Positions 49,201-59,146 of a DNA stretch of 64,000 nucleotides are shown here, piece after piece. The translations under genes and the position numbers were made by a program. The stretch lies in NCBI RefSeq assembly GCF_029227915.1, contig NC_079881.1, positions 4,588,001 to 4,652,000 on the forward strand. The letters are read 5' to 3'. The number at the start of each line of letters is the position of its first letter. Position 1 is the stretch's first letter. The DNA comes from Hydractinia symbiolongicarpus (lineage: Eukaryota; Cnidaria; Hydrozoa; Anthoathecata; Hydractiniidae). The notes under the pieces were generated by a model. It worked only from the letters and a program-made list of their open reading frames with translations, was not told the origin of the DNA and did no database searches.

Positions 49201-52014
49201 AAAAAATTTCATTTAACAAAATAAATTTTTTTTCGATATTTAGTTTCATTATTTCATGAAATAAGGCCATCGAAAGAACAGCATCTTCCTGATTAATAAC
49301 TAGATATTTTGGACTATTCTGCAAATCATTGCAAAATATTGCTGTTATGTGCCCACTGACAGGTATAATATGACAAGAGAGAAAATCATAAACGCGAATG
49401 TCAAAATGTTTAAACATGAATATCTTGACAACAAAAAGAGTCTTTCCAAAAACTATTTGAGCTCCATAACATAAGTTCAATTTGATTTGTCATCCCCAAA
49501 TTTCTTTTAATATTGAATAAAATTTTTAAAACTACTAGTTTGAATTTTTAAGAAAAACATGCTATTGTTAAAATATAGCACTGACAAAGCTGGCATAAAA
49601 ACGTAAATAAATACAAAACAAACTTATTCAACAATGGCTTACTAACCTCCGAACAATTTTACCGAACTTCCAAACTTAACTGATGAAGTAGACCCTGAAT
49701 CTTTTAAATAGATATACTTACAATCTTTTTTGCATTTACAGCACCAAAATATTCAATAGGGTTATGTTTTGTATGATACAAAAACATTCTTGGAAAATAA
49801 AAAGTTTGAAACAGACTTCTACATTGCCCAACCCAGCAGTTTATAGCAATAATAGAAATCTAAAAAAAAACAAGGTGATAAGTCAGATGCGGGTGGGACT
49901 TTAGGGTGCAGTTAATGACACTTCACTTTTAAAACCAATTCATGACCCTGGTTTTTAAATACTTTGTTTAAAAAAAATACACACTCTGGCATGATATGTA
50001 ACCTAGTATGGACTATAAAAAACTACACAGCATCTAATTTCAATATCAATACTGTATTAATATATGTTTTCACTTCTTACATTTTATGTTTTGGTTCAAA
50101 GTTATATTTTTGGCCCATTGTTAATGTACTTATCACATGTTGGTCTTGTTACAATCTTAGCATACACATTTTTTTTGCTGTTTACCTAGTCCGATTTTTG
50201 GGCTTCAGAGTATACTGTCAGTGTATTTTGAGCTGAAGTCATGTCTTATCTTCTAATTTTAGAAGAAGCAGTATTTATCTTTCACTAAATTCACGAATAA
50301 AATCAAGTAAATTTTGCTCAGATTGTTTCCTAAACGTTTTGGAAAAAAATTTTCATTAATCAGTGAAACAACAGAACAGCCTGATTGTGAACTTTCAAAT
50401 GCTTACAATGCCTTTCTTATACAAAAATTAACAAAAAAGATAACTTACCACAGAATGATTTAACAACTTTAACAATTTTAAAAATTCTGGCACAAATTTT
50501 ATACATTGACCAGACCAAGGAGCATAAAAAATAACAAAAGTTATTTCATGTCGATTTATGTGATTGAATAAATCATCAGTGGATCCATTGCTAATGTCAA
50601 TAACAGTATTTTTTGGAAACAAAGCATTGTAATCATTCTTGGCAAATACTGGTTCGCAACTAAAGAATAGAAAAAATAAAAGCTAAAGGGGTTTTATTGT
50701 TGCATTTTGGAAGCATTTGTGGTACTTAGACCATAAAAATTATTATTCGGTTAAACAATGAATGTTGACAGTGTGCCATCAGATGTCCTTTTATTGAGTT
50801 TTTTTTTTTCCTTGTTTATTTTTGCCTGTTTATAATGTATTTTGATTTTAACGCAATGAAATACAAAGATATAGAAGCTTTGTATAGCAGTGTTATTTTT
50901 TTTAATTTAATACAACACAACAAGATTTATATCATTATTCAAGCTTTGTACAGTAGCAATATAAGCTTAATATGGTGCTAAATACACCATTGGTTAGACC
51001 ACTAAGCAGATTTGTTCTTGTCTAATGGTTGTGTTTTCATGTACAGCATTGAATGAAAGTAAAAAGTTAAAAAACAACTTTATACAGACAATTGAAATGG
51101 AAAAGATGTTGTACATAATAAGGAGTATAAACATAATGTGAACTTTAAGCTAAAGAGAATATTATTAACGATCGAAATAAGGGTTCGCGAATGCGTACGT
51201 TTTTTGAATACTGCAACCCAGTTCACAAAAATTATCATCAAAAATGCAAATCAAAATTTTAATATATTCTCAAAAGAATAAAAACAAAAACAACAATGAC
51301 TAGTGAGCAGTCCAGACATCATGTGCATGCCACAAATTTAATCTGCAACGTAAATTCAAGCAAAAAAGTAAATGCCAATTTTTGTTCAGTCGTTCTGCAA
51401 AACAGTCTTTTTCAGGAATATTTAAGTAGTTGTGTGATGATTCGCACATGTAAATCAAGTAACGGATGCGATGTGAAACGCACATGCAAAGGATTTTAAA
51501 TTTCTATAATAATAATCCATCCATTCCATAGTCATCCATTCCACATTCAAAACTAATTTATTGGCTCTTTATTTTTTTATGGGTTGAAAAAAAATTATGT
51601 TTCAACAAATGGATTGGCCCCATTAGAAAGCAAAGGAAAGTAGTTTAAAATTTTTTTGCAACTAGTACACATTTTTTAATAAACTTTTACGTTAAAAGGG
51701 AATTTATGTCTACATTAAGTCAACATGAAAACAACATTATTTTTTTTTTTAAAATGATAATCTCATATTCAAAATTAGATTACTCCCTCTAACACAGTAA
51801 TTTATATAGCATAACTTGTAAAAGCATTTTTAGACAGAAACATATTAAAATGAGTTGGTAGGACAAATACATTATCAGAACAAGTCCAATAGAAGTGAAA
51901 ATACATTTACCTTGTGCTATACATAAAACACCAGAAGAGTAGGATGACCATCAAACAACTTGTAGCATACATAATCACTTTTTTATTTATATATTTGTTC
52001 AAGCAGTTAACCAT
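40238..52014 (-). CDS. TXNDC11: Thioredoxin domain-containing protein 11 homologue, 13 exons, about 687 aa
   Basis: ER membrane thioredoxin-like protein; human TXNDC11 (EFP1) binds dual oxidases and ER-degradation factors. Exons on minus: 52014-51911, 50659-50449, 49859-49722, 48082-47999, 47685-47592, 47188-47082, 46203-46135, 44326-44201, 43869-43170, 42334-42177, 41673-41564, 41224-41144, 40319-40238. All are GT-AG and in phase. Residues about 13-33 form a signal-anchor segment. The first Trx-like domain has FYAPWSGQC (S84, C87); the second has YAVWCGVC (C608, C611). Family landmarks seen: AINCW, FYFPRMFLYH, PIEYFGAVNA, GVIVNKNTA, FKGLACRTNKTLSFYVMD, IVDVKREEKFHL, ARIDxxxxxLPW-like RIDADIHELPW, and KDYSISYPDDQEITL. 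The protein ends right after the second Trx domain. The C-terminal coiled coil of the human protein (over 950 aa) is absent. Confidence 0.93.
40371..40577. repeat. 35-bp minisatellite, about 5.9 copies
   Basis: Near-identical units starting GGCTGAACTACACTGGCTGT and ending TTCGTCGCATTATAA lie in the last intron of TXNDC11, about 50 bp upstream of its final exon on the coding strand. Variation is limited to single bases (GGCTGT, GGTTGT, GCCTGT). Confidence 0.97.
44361..44510. repeat. About 21-bp tandem repeat with CACGTG E-boxes
   Basis: Degenerate units of GTGATCACGTGTGTAAAATAG at about 44366, 44387, 44407 and 44428, then weaker ones. Three units keep a perfect CACGTG palindrome. One more copy (GATCACGTGTG) lies at 45880, on the other side of the inserted element at 44586-45864. 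All of it is intronic in TXNDC11. Confidence 0.8.
44586..45864. mobile_element. 1.28-kb non-autonomous DNA transposon with TTAA target (piggyBac-like)
   Basis: Terminal inverted repeats GGCGTGAGTATAC and GTATACTCACGCC are each flanked by TTAA (44582-44585 and 45865-45868). The interior is AT-rich without coding capacity. The TTAA duplication points to the piggyBac superfamily. The GGC terminus is not the usual CCC/CCY, so the family is uncertain. It sits in the TXNDC11 intron between exons 7 and 8. Confidence 0.75.
46557..46815. mobile_element. 259-bp PIF/Harbinger-type MITE
   Basis: Imperfect inverted ends of about 60 bp: the left begins GGGGCTATTTATATGGGAAA, the right is the complement of AGGAGTGTTCATATGGGAAA. 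Both continue through AATATTTCC blocks to CATGATAT. Flanks are TTA (46554-46556 and 46816-46818), the 3-bp target duplication typical of Harbinger elements. It lies in a TXNDC11 intron. Confidence 0.82.
47765..47840. repeat. Two adjacent short hairpins in a TXNDC11 intron
   Basis: ACTTATTTAGA-CAT-TCTAAATAAGT is a perfect 11-bp stem. It is followed by CATATATCTTT and AAGATATATATG arms. Probably remnants of a foldback element. Confidence 0.7.
49184..49480 (-). other. Unassigned 98-codon open frame inside a TXNDC11 intron
   Basis: The minus-strand frame contains phrases such as YGAQIVFGKTLFVVKIFMFKH and NQEDAVLSMALFHEI. It looks more protein-like than a random AT-rich frame. It is not a TXNDC11 exon, since flanking exons join in phase without it. 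It may be an old transposon or retrogene remnant. I do not recognise the family. Confidence 0.3.
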
Positions 52015-53529
52015 TGTCTTCAGAACACATTCTGACTTTCTACTTTATATTAATCCAGTATGGAAATATTCTTGTTCCCTGCACAAAAAAAACATCTTAA
52101 GGAAACACTTTGTTACATGTAGTATACACATAACACAGTAGATCCTATGTTTTCGCAATTTTTTAAATGGAAAATTAGATGCCGACATGAGGATCTTTCT
52201 GCAAATTAGGCAAAACTTGATTAATTATAAAAATGAAAACTACTTAAATCACACATTTGAATATTTTCAAGACTGAGATGATGATCATTAAATGTATTGC
52301 AAGAAAAATTTTTCTTGCTGTCGCTTTCTAAGGACATACTCATCAATGAACTAAAATGCTTATTTATTATAAAAAAACGTTCCAATCCCAATCATTAATC
52401 CACAATCCACATGTTCTTATTAATTAGAGCAATGAGGGTTCTTCAATTTGCATAAAAAACCTAATTGCATGAATTTTTCCATTAAATTTTTATTTTTGGC
52501 CCTCCAAATGCCAAAGATTTCTTTATATTTCACAACATTATAAAATATTTGGATAGTCTGCATATTGTTTGTGCTGTCTGTACCCTTTTCGATCTCAGAG
52601 GAAAGTTTACAGGTCAATCAAATAAAGTATTTTTTTGCTTTTGTTTTATGAATACAACACTTAACATTATGAGTGTCTATCATGCATGACACCCACTATC
52701 CACAATGCTATCGTGATTTTCATTTTAAGATATAGCGGTGGTCACAATACATTCTAATGATCTATCATTATGTGTAAAAATAGAAATATTGTATTTTTGT
52801 TTGTAGCTTGATTTTGCAGCTTCTCATGGAGCTAAACTGCAAGTTTTGCTCATGTTAATTGTGGTGACAGAATTACAGTTCTTTAGTATTGTGGTTAATA
52901 TACATTAGGTTTACCTTAGTCATTGAACATGTCATGTAGAGCCTGACACAGTGGGGGTGGTTTCTACCTATACACCTAATCTTAAAGATTGCCAGGGTTA
53001 TTAGTCTCACTTGCCTGTAAAGGAACTGGACCCTACCCAGGTCTTGATTATTAATGGTTGCATATAAGAACCCAACATCCCACACTGCACAAGTTCTTCA
53101 GATGTACCTTACAGCTACCAGTTACCCACCCTCCCACCCTTTTATAGATTGACTTTCTTCACCTATTTCTTTTTTTTATTTTATGTCATCAACACGCCTA
53201 CGAATGGTGGATGAGATACCAATTCAATCATCGTGGTGCAATGGACTCGAGTCGAAATATGAACGTCTCCAATGCAACTAAAGACAACCACATCACAACT
53301 GTTATGTGAGCACGCAGCACAACATAACCAGACAAATTGCTTTTGCCTCAAGGTTTCCCTGACATTTCTTTTGGCTCATGTTATGTCAGGGTTTTAGTCC
53401 AGAGGTAGAAACAACAAGTCTGTAGGGGGCCTCTAATTTAATTGGTGGGTGTGTTGGGCCTCCTTCGTCAGCCATTTAGGCAAGTAATGTGTTGATAAAA
53501 GTCATTGTAGAATAAGAACACAAGTAATT
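52015..53529. other. Region upstream of TXNDC11
   Basis: Should contain the TXNDC11 promoter and 5' UTR near 52.0-52.3 kb. The GC content rises after about 52.9 kb, which suggests a repeat body leading into the palindromic minisatellite. No gene was recognised. Confidence 0.45.
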
Positions 53530-53945
53530 AGCTCAGGACATGTCGATGCGCCTGACGCTCAGGACATCTCTAGTGTAGTCATCATGTGAATAAGAAACAT
53601 ACGCTGACGCTCAGAGCATGATGAAGCCCCTGACATTCAGCCCATCTCTCATACACCTGACGCTCAGGGTATGAATAAAAACACCAGTAATTAGCATGTG
53701 CCTGACGCTCAGGGCATGTCAATGCGCCTGACGTTCAGGGCATCTCTAGTGTAGTCATCATGTGAATAAGAAACATGCGCCTGACGCTCAGGGCATGATA
53801 AAGCCCCTGACGCTCAGGGCATCTCTCATACACCTGACGCTCAGGGTATGAATAAAAACACCAGTAATTAGCATGTGCCTGACACTCAGGACATGTCGAT
53901 GCACCTGACGCTCAGGGCATCTCTAGTGTAGTCATCATCAAAATT
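53530..53945. repeat. Higher-order minisatellite of short CCTGACGCTCAGG palindromes
   Basis: A unit of about 177 bp is repeated about 2.3 times (the marker TAGTGTAGTCATCATG starts at 53571 and 53748, and partly at 53924). Each unit contains four or five copies of the 13-mer CCTGACGCTCAGG, a palindrome with a CGC centre, often inside GCCCTGA...TCAGGGC. The spacers between the 13-mers are themselves repeated, so this is a tandem satellite and not a CRISPR array. Confidence 0.92.
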
Positions 53946-55099
53946 TTAAAAACGGCGGATGTAGCACAAATGTGATTCTTCAATTAAGCAAAATGTCAAT
54001 CATCACTACGGCAACAAAGCTGAACCAAATGGCCGAATTGTGACTAGAAAGTGGTTAGTAAACTTGGGTGGGAAAGAAATCTTGCTGATAATGGCTTTTA
54101 CAGACCAAAAATATTAACATAAATCCTTGCAAACTGCAAAATAAAGAGATTGTAGTTTATTGGCATTTTGTGGTTTGGCTTTTTATTGTATTTTGTTGTC
54201 AGCTTGCCCACTCCATCAGTAAAAAATGGTTAAGTTGAAAATTCGTTTAATATGGGGCAAGAGGTCAATATGATGGGTTGGAACTATATTTTGTCAAAAG
54301 CTATTGGCTAGTGGTTGGTTCATGTTTGGTTCTTGTGGGTTTTTTAAATGCAGTATCCTGTATTTAGCATTTCCCCTGATTGAGTTTGTCCAAGATGAAG
54401 GATGAAATTGGGGATAGCTATATAGCTAGCTAGCTGGAGTGTCTCACTTGAGAAATACAAAATACATGTGTCACATGCCCGATGATGTGCATGAGTTTAC
54501 ATGTTTTATGTCCCTAAATGTGATGTCACATTGGCTGTAACATCATGGGATGGGGTGCGCGGCGGAGAAGGGGCGACTTGACGGCCAACAAAAGAGAGGG
54601 AGCATCATCATGCAAGAGAAAGGGATGGAAGGGAGACATGTGAGGAGAGGCTAGATTAGGAGCTTGTCTCATAAGCTCCAACCTTTCATTAAAATACTTT
54701 TTAGTGTAATGTAAATTGCTAGTACGTTGTCTCTAAAAATGCATTGGTTTAATATTCCTCTTATTCTCTGATCCGGGCTGACGTCACACCGCTGAAGATT
54801 GGCCAATCTTTGCACATGCACGAGTAACTGCAGTAAGTAGTACGTAAGTAATAATTGATTCATCAATAGACAAAAAGTACATGATTTTATAGGAAAATGA
54901 TTTTATAAGTATTGTTGTAAATAACTCTACTGGAAGGAGATCACCACAAAGCAATAGCTTAATTGAAAGTGGTGACCACCTAAGAAACAGGACATCACAA
55001 ATAGGAAAAAGTACAAAGACAGGACTGGGACTAATACAAAACACAAAGGTAGGAGTTCATGTAGATAAATCTAGTCAAATAGGAATTTACCAAGAAAAG
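53946..55099. other. Gene-free stretch between minisatellite and LINE
   Basis: No recognisable exon. It contains short simple-sequence patches (AGCTAGCTAGCTAG near 54416-54435) and a local GC-rich patch near 54545-54660. Confidence 0.4.
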
Positions 55100-56545
55100 C
55101 AGGTCAAAAATCAAGGCACAATGGGGTGATGCAAAAAATACGTAGGCTGATACAGTTATAAAATATAATAAAATTTAGTAGCTGTTTAAGAAATGCTCAA
55201 ATAGAATAGGTTTGATCTCAAAATTTGATTTGCTAAGTTGTCGAAAAGGAAAAGATTAGTGTACCTCATTCCACAAATTTAAAGAGTGCTATCTGATAAA
55301 CTTTTTCCCAAATTATGTTGAAAAAAAAGGTAATTTTAAAAGCCCTTGTTGATCAGCACGAAAAAGTATTTTTGATAGTATGAGTGGAAAAACATGATTT
55401 TGGAGAATTTCAATACGATGCGTATGATAACTTTTTTGACCCCAAGCTTGTGAACAGTATAAAAATATGTGAATAAAGGATGGCATAGTAAATCAGCCGA
55501 AGTATATTTTGGGGGACAAGGTGACGGATTTTAGCTAGAGCTCCATTAGCTTAGACTAATAATGGTATTATTAATTTGTGATTTCCAGCTTAGGTCAGAG
55601 CCTAGAATGATTCCAAGATATTTGACTTGATCACTGGAATAGATTTTAGTACCATTAAAATTTGATTTAAACTTGAAATAAAGTAGCTTAAAAGGACTTT
55701 TGAAAATAACATATTCAATCTTTGTTTTGTTGAGAGTAATCTTATTGACATTAAGCCAATGACATAGGAGTTTAAGATCTATATTTAAATGCTTGGTGAG
55801 GCGATTTACTGATGTGCAGCATGTTGGTGTCATCAGCAAAAAGGTGAACTAAGGAATAATTAATAGAAAAATGAAGATACACTAAAAATAAAAGTGGATT
55901 AAGTACAGACCCCTGTGGTACACCATGATTGTTAAATTTCTGAGAAGATACAGAGTTATTAATATATACAGATTGTTTCTATTTGTTAAAAAAGACCAAA
56001 TTAAAGAAAGTGGGATGCTACAAGTACCATAGTGGGATAATATTTTCAGTAAGATTTCATGATCAACCGTATCAAAAGCTTTTTGCAAATCAATAAATAC
56101 ACCGCATGCAAAGAGAACATTGTCAACAGCATCCTTAATTTTTTGAGTGATGGTAATGAGTGCTTGGGAAGTGAAAAATGTCTTTCTAAAACCAAATTGA
56201 TTATGATAAATAGTTTTGTTGGAGGATAAAAATTTATATAAGCGATTGTAAATTAGTTTTTCAAAAATCTTATCAATGTTAGAAAGTAGTGAAATGGGTT
56301 GATAGTTAGTGAGCTCCACATTGGAGCCTTTTTTTATAAACCGGGATGACTTTAGTAGTTTTGATTGAAGATGGATATACATCAGTAGAAAAGGTTAGAT
56401 TTATTAACTTAGCTATAGGTACTGAAAGTGAAAGTGCAGTGAAAACAAACATTTGACAATATAACCGTGGAAAGCCTTTTTCACACTGCAGGTCGCACAA
56501 TGAGTAGTTACAACATTGAAGAATTAAGTGTGGAAGCGAAAACAA
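55100..56545 (-). mobile_element. Decayed CR1/L2/jockey-like LINE reverse transcriptase
   Basis: On minus, from high to low coordinates: FPRLYCQ..., NYQPISLLSNIDKIFEKLIYN, NQFGFRKTFFTSQALI, GVFIDLQKAFDTVDHEILL, a degraded VPQG region, LFADDTNMLH (catalytic FADD box near 55835), LNVNKITLNKTKIEYVIF, KYLGIILGSDLSWKSQI and then ANGALAKIRHLVP. Several frameshifts and stops break it into at least four frames, so it is inactive. The 3' end is near 55.1 kb; no endonuclease domain was recognised. Confidence 0.88.
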
Positions 56546-56570
56546 GATATTTTAATAAGCTAAAAATTAA

Positions 56571-57376
56571 CGAAGTGTCTGATGCACCGGTACAGGAATC
56601 GTACATCGAAAAACTACTGAACCGGTACCGGATTTCTCCGGCTCACAGCTAGTGAAGCGCCACAGGATTTTTCAGCAAACTTCCTAGTTATTTGTGTAAA
56701 ATTTTATTTTGACAACGAAGATGATAAAATAAGTATTACTAGAAATGGTAATTTTTCATACCCTGAAAAAAATCAACTTAGAGAGGTTCTTGCGAAATAC
56801 ATGTTTAATCCCTTGACCGTTTGGAACGTTTCAATAGAATGATTAGTTTCAAAGAAGCAAAAGCCTGGTTTCTATTTCATGGATACAAACCCTTGCATAT
56901 TAAATAAGTAAGAGCCTAGATAACAAGACGCTGGAATCGCTGTGAACGGAGCTTCTCACAATTTTAGAGTTCTAAACTCCAGTCAAGTTTAAAGAAGCAA
57001 AAATTCCGTTATGTTTCTACCTTTTAACCAATTTCGATTGCGAACTTATACTTTTTTTATTATATTTATTTTTTACTCGATTGATTGCTAAAACAACGAA
57101 CTTTGTAGATTGTTTTTTCGCAAAAAAGAAACAGAAGCTATCGCTGCAAAAAACACGTTATTTTCCCTTACTTTATTTTAATAATCCTCGTCCGAAAAGG
57201 CAACAAAGAAAGCTAGGAATTAAGTTAAGATCCTGTACCGGTGCACTAGATTTACAAATACGGGGTCTGGTAGTAAAGTTTCATTACCGGTGCAGCAGTT
57301 CTTAAATCTATGAATCTGGTACCGGTTCAGTAGTTTTTCGATGTACGATTCCGGTACCTGTGCAGCAGACACTTCG
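56571..57376. mobile_element. 806-bp inverted-repeat transposon with 9-bp target duplication
   Basis: Ends CGAAGTGTCTG and CAGACACTTCG begin imperfect inverted repeats of about 60 bp containing ACCGGTACC sub-repeats. Both sides carry the direct repeat AAAAATTAA (56562-56570 and 57377-57385). An 8-9-bp duplication suggests a hAT-like element. The interior has no transposase; the open frame at 57081-57305 is lysine-rich and unassigned. Confidence 0.78.
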
Positions 57377-57411
57377 AAAAATTAATTTGGATACTTGCCC
57401 ATACCAATACA

Positions 57412-57718
57412 CCCTTACAATAATTCGGGAAAACTAACACTCCATCGCGGCTTATTTTGCGATCAGAGGAGGTAAACATCACACTTTTATAAGAGTTTAT
57501 TAAGGAGAAAACATGTTTTTTCGTGATAAATTTCCTGCCGCCTTTTGTTTTTAATGAAAAGTATACATAAGTTGTATCTTATTATTATTAAAGTTTCCTG
57601 AAAATTTGAGAGAAATTGATACGACAGAAGTTAAAAAACTGGAGAAAACACGCTTTCGTCTCTAACAAACTCTCATAAAAACACGATTATTACATCCATG
57701 ATTCCGATATTGTAAAGG
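57412..57718. mobile_element. Second MITE-like insertion, containing dispersed repeat copy B
   Basis: Inverted ends CCCTTACAATAATTCGG and CCGATATTGTAAAGG enclose about 307 bp. Inside, 57492-57673 is an inverted, longer relative of the repeat at 30118-30234 (AGAGTTTATTAAGGAGAAAA to TCTCTAACAAACTCT). No convincing target duplication was seen. Confidence 0.55.
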
Positions 57719-58407
57719 AAGGAGAGCCGTAGGAACGCATAATACAATTGAATTATCGTAAAGGTGTATTGCCAGCCGCAGATGCTTGGATCAGCGATCC
57801 TTCGAAGTGACCAAGCTTGGAGTACCCTGAGGTTTATGCTTACTTGGTAAACAACCCTGGCGTTTTTACAAGAGCAACTATAAAGAGTCGAAAAAGTTTG
57901 GAAGCCCACAATCAATTTGTTAGTGGATGGGTTAGAAATGTGTTTTTCTGATGCTGCGTTCTGAATCCTCGTGCTACTTCTCCGCCATCTTTTTTTAGTT
58001 TTGTTGATTGATTATGTATATGACGTGGATAAAAAGCTGACTATTTCGGGTGGGGGTCACCCACACGGCAAACACATTGGCAATAAGCGGCTCGAAGCGA
58101 AATAATTTCGAGCATTTTCATTGTCTGATAGAAATTTCCATTTCAAATAATCGCTTCGCAGGGATTATTCAGCCCCAGTGGTGAGACAAGCCCTCGCGTT
58201 TTTTAGAGGGCGGCCGTGGCCTGAGATTTGGGTCAAAAAATAAACAATCGCTAAAAGCCAGTCAGTCTGAAAAAAAATTAAGTAATTTAAAAGAATGAAG
58301 AGTCTTTTTTGAAATAAGTAATTACACCAAAGCGCAAAAATAGTAAGTGTAAAGATAAAGCTTTAACCCCCTGTCCCCAAGGCTTCATAAATTTTTATAT
58401 CTATATA

Positions 58408-58760
58408 GTGGCGCCATGGATTAGTGGTTCGGTGTTCGATTCCTGTTGACGGCGCTTCAACATGGGTCAGTGAATGGTACCATAGTCCCGGGTTAATACC
58501 AAAGCCATGTGAGGGAAATTGGGGAGATGTGGTATCTTCCCAATTTCCCTCACTGTGTGGACCGTTGGATGTTGCCGGGAGTTGTCTAGTAGAGCGTGGG
58601 CCCTAATAATTGGGTCTGCGTAGCTCAGAACGAGCATTAAATAATCTAGGACTCTCCATCCAAGCCATGGCCTCCTAGAAATAACATGCAGGGTATACCC
58701 TTGATGTTTGTGAGGCTAGCCATGTAAAATATGCACATCTATCTATCTATTTATATCTGG
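58408..58760 (+). mobile_element. tRNA-derived SINE with (ATCT)n tail
   Basis: The 5' part has a pol III A-box-like TGGATTAGTGG and a B box GTGTTCGATTCC about 15 nt later. The body contains an inverted repeat (GAGGGAAATTGGG...CCCAATTTCCCTC). The element ends in ATCTATCTATCTAT. This layout is typical of tRNA-SINEs. The tRNA-like head is too diverged to be a functional tRNA. Confidence 0.72.
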
Positions 58761-59146
58761 ATCGAATTTAAAACCAGATTACGTCAAGATATAAAGAAAA
58801 TTGAAAAGGGACGAAGTTTAATCTTGTAAGGCTAAGATACTACACGGTTAGCATTTAATTATTAACAATTTTAAGGCTGAAATGAAAAATAGGGCTGCTT
58901 ATAAATCACTGAAAGAAGAATCATTTTTATTTATAATCCAGACCATACTAGTTTCCAGAGTTCTTCGAGATAATGCCCAAAAACAAGAATAAAAGCAGAT
59001 GCGGCTAGCATGAAATACAGTCAGACTTTTGGGAAAATTGGAAGTTCTAACCTCTTTTTTTTAAAAAAAAAAAAATTCACAAAGCAAAAACTAGCTAATA
59101 CAACAGCGCGACTACTTATAGCTTAAAAGAAATCCGAATACAACTA

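Larger units (their letters stand above)
56501..57960 (+). pseudogene. Remnant of a YqaJ/SWIM-type mobile ORF, broken by two insertions
   Basis: The plus strand starts MSSYNIEELSVEAKTRYFNK (56501 on), resumes with NLDTCPYQY after 57385, then reads AADAWISDPSK (57776 on), a stop, and PSLEYPEVYAYLVNNPGVFT then KSLEAHNQFVSGWVRNV to about 57950. This order and wording match the N-terminal region of a family abundant in cnidarian genomes, usually followed by a SWIM zinc finger and a YqaJ-like nuclease. Neither later domain is visible. The frame is interrupted at 56571-57376 and again at about 57412-57718 by separate inverted-repeat elements. Confidence 0.6.

Noticed and set aside
50428-50622. Separate small thioredoxin gene
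   Set aside because: It is exon 2 of TXNDC11; a signal-anchor exon joins upstream in phase and further exons follow.
53530-53945. CRISPR-like array of CCTGACGCTCAGG repeats with spacers
   Set aside because: The spacers repeat in a 177-bp higher-order unit and the setting is a eukaryotic genome with introns. It is a satellite.
58408-58480. Functional tRNA gene
   Set aside because: A- and B-box-like motifs are present but no cloverleaf can be folded, and an (ATCT)n tail follows, so it is a SINE head.
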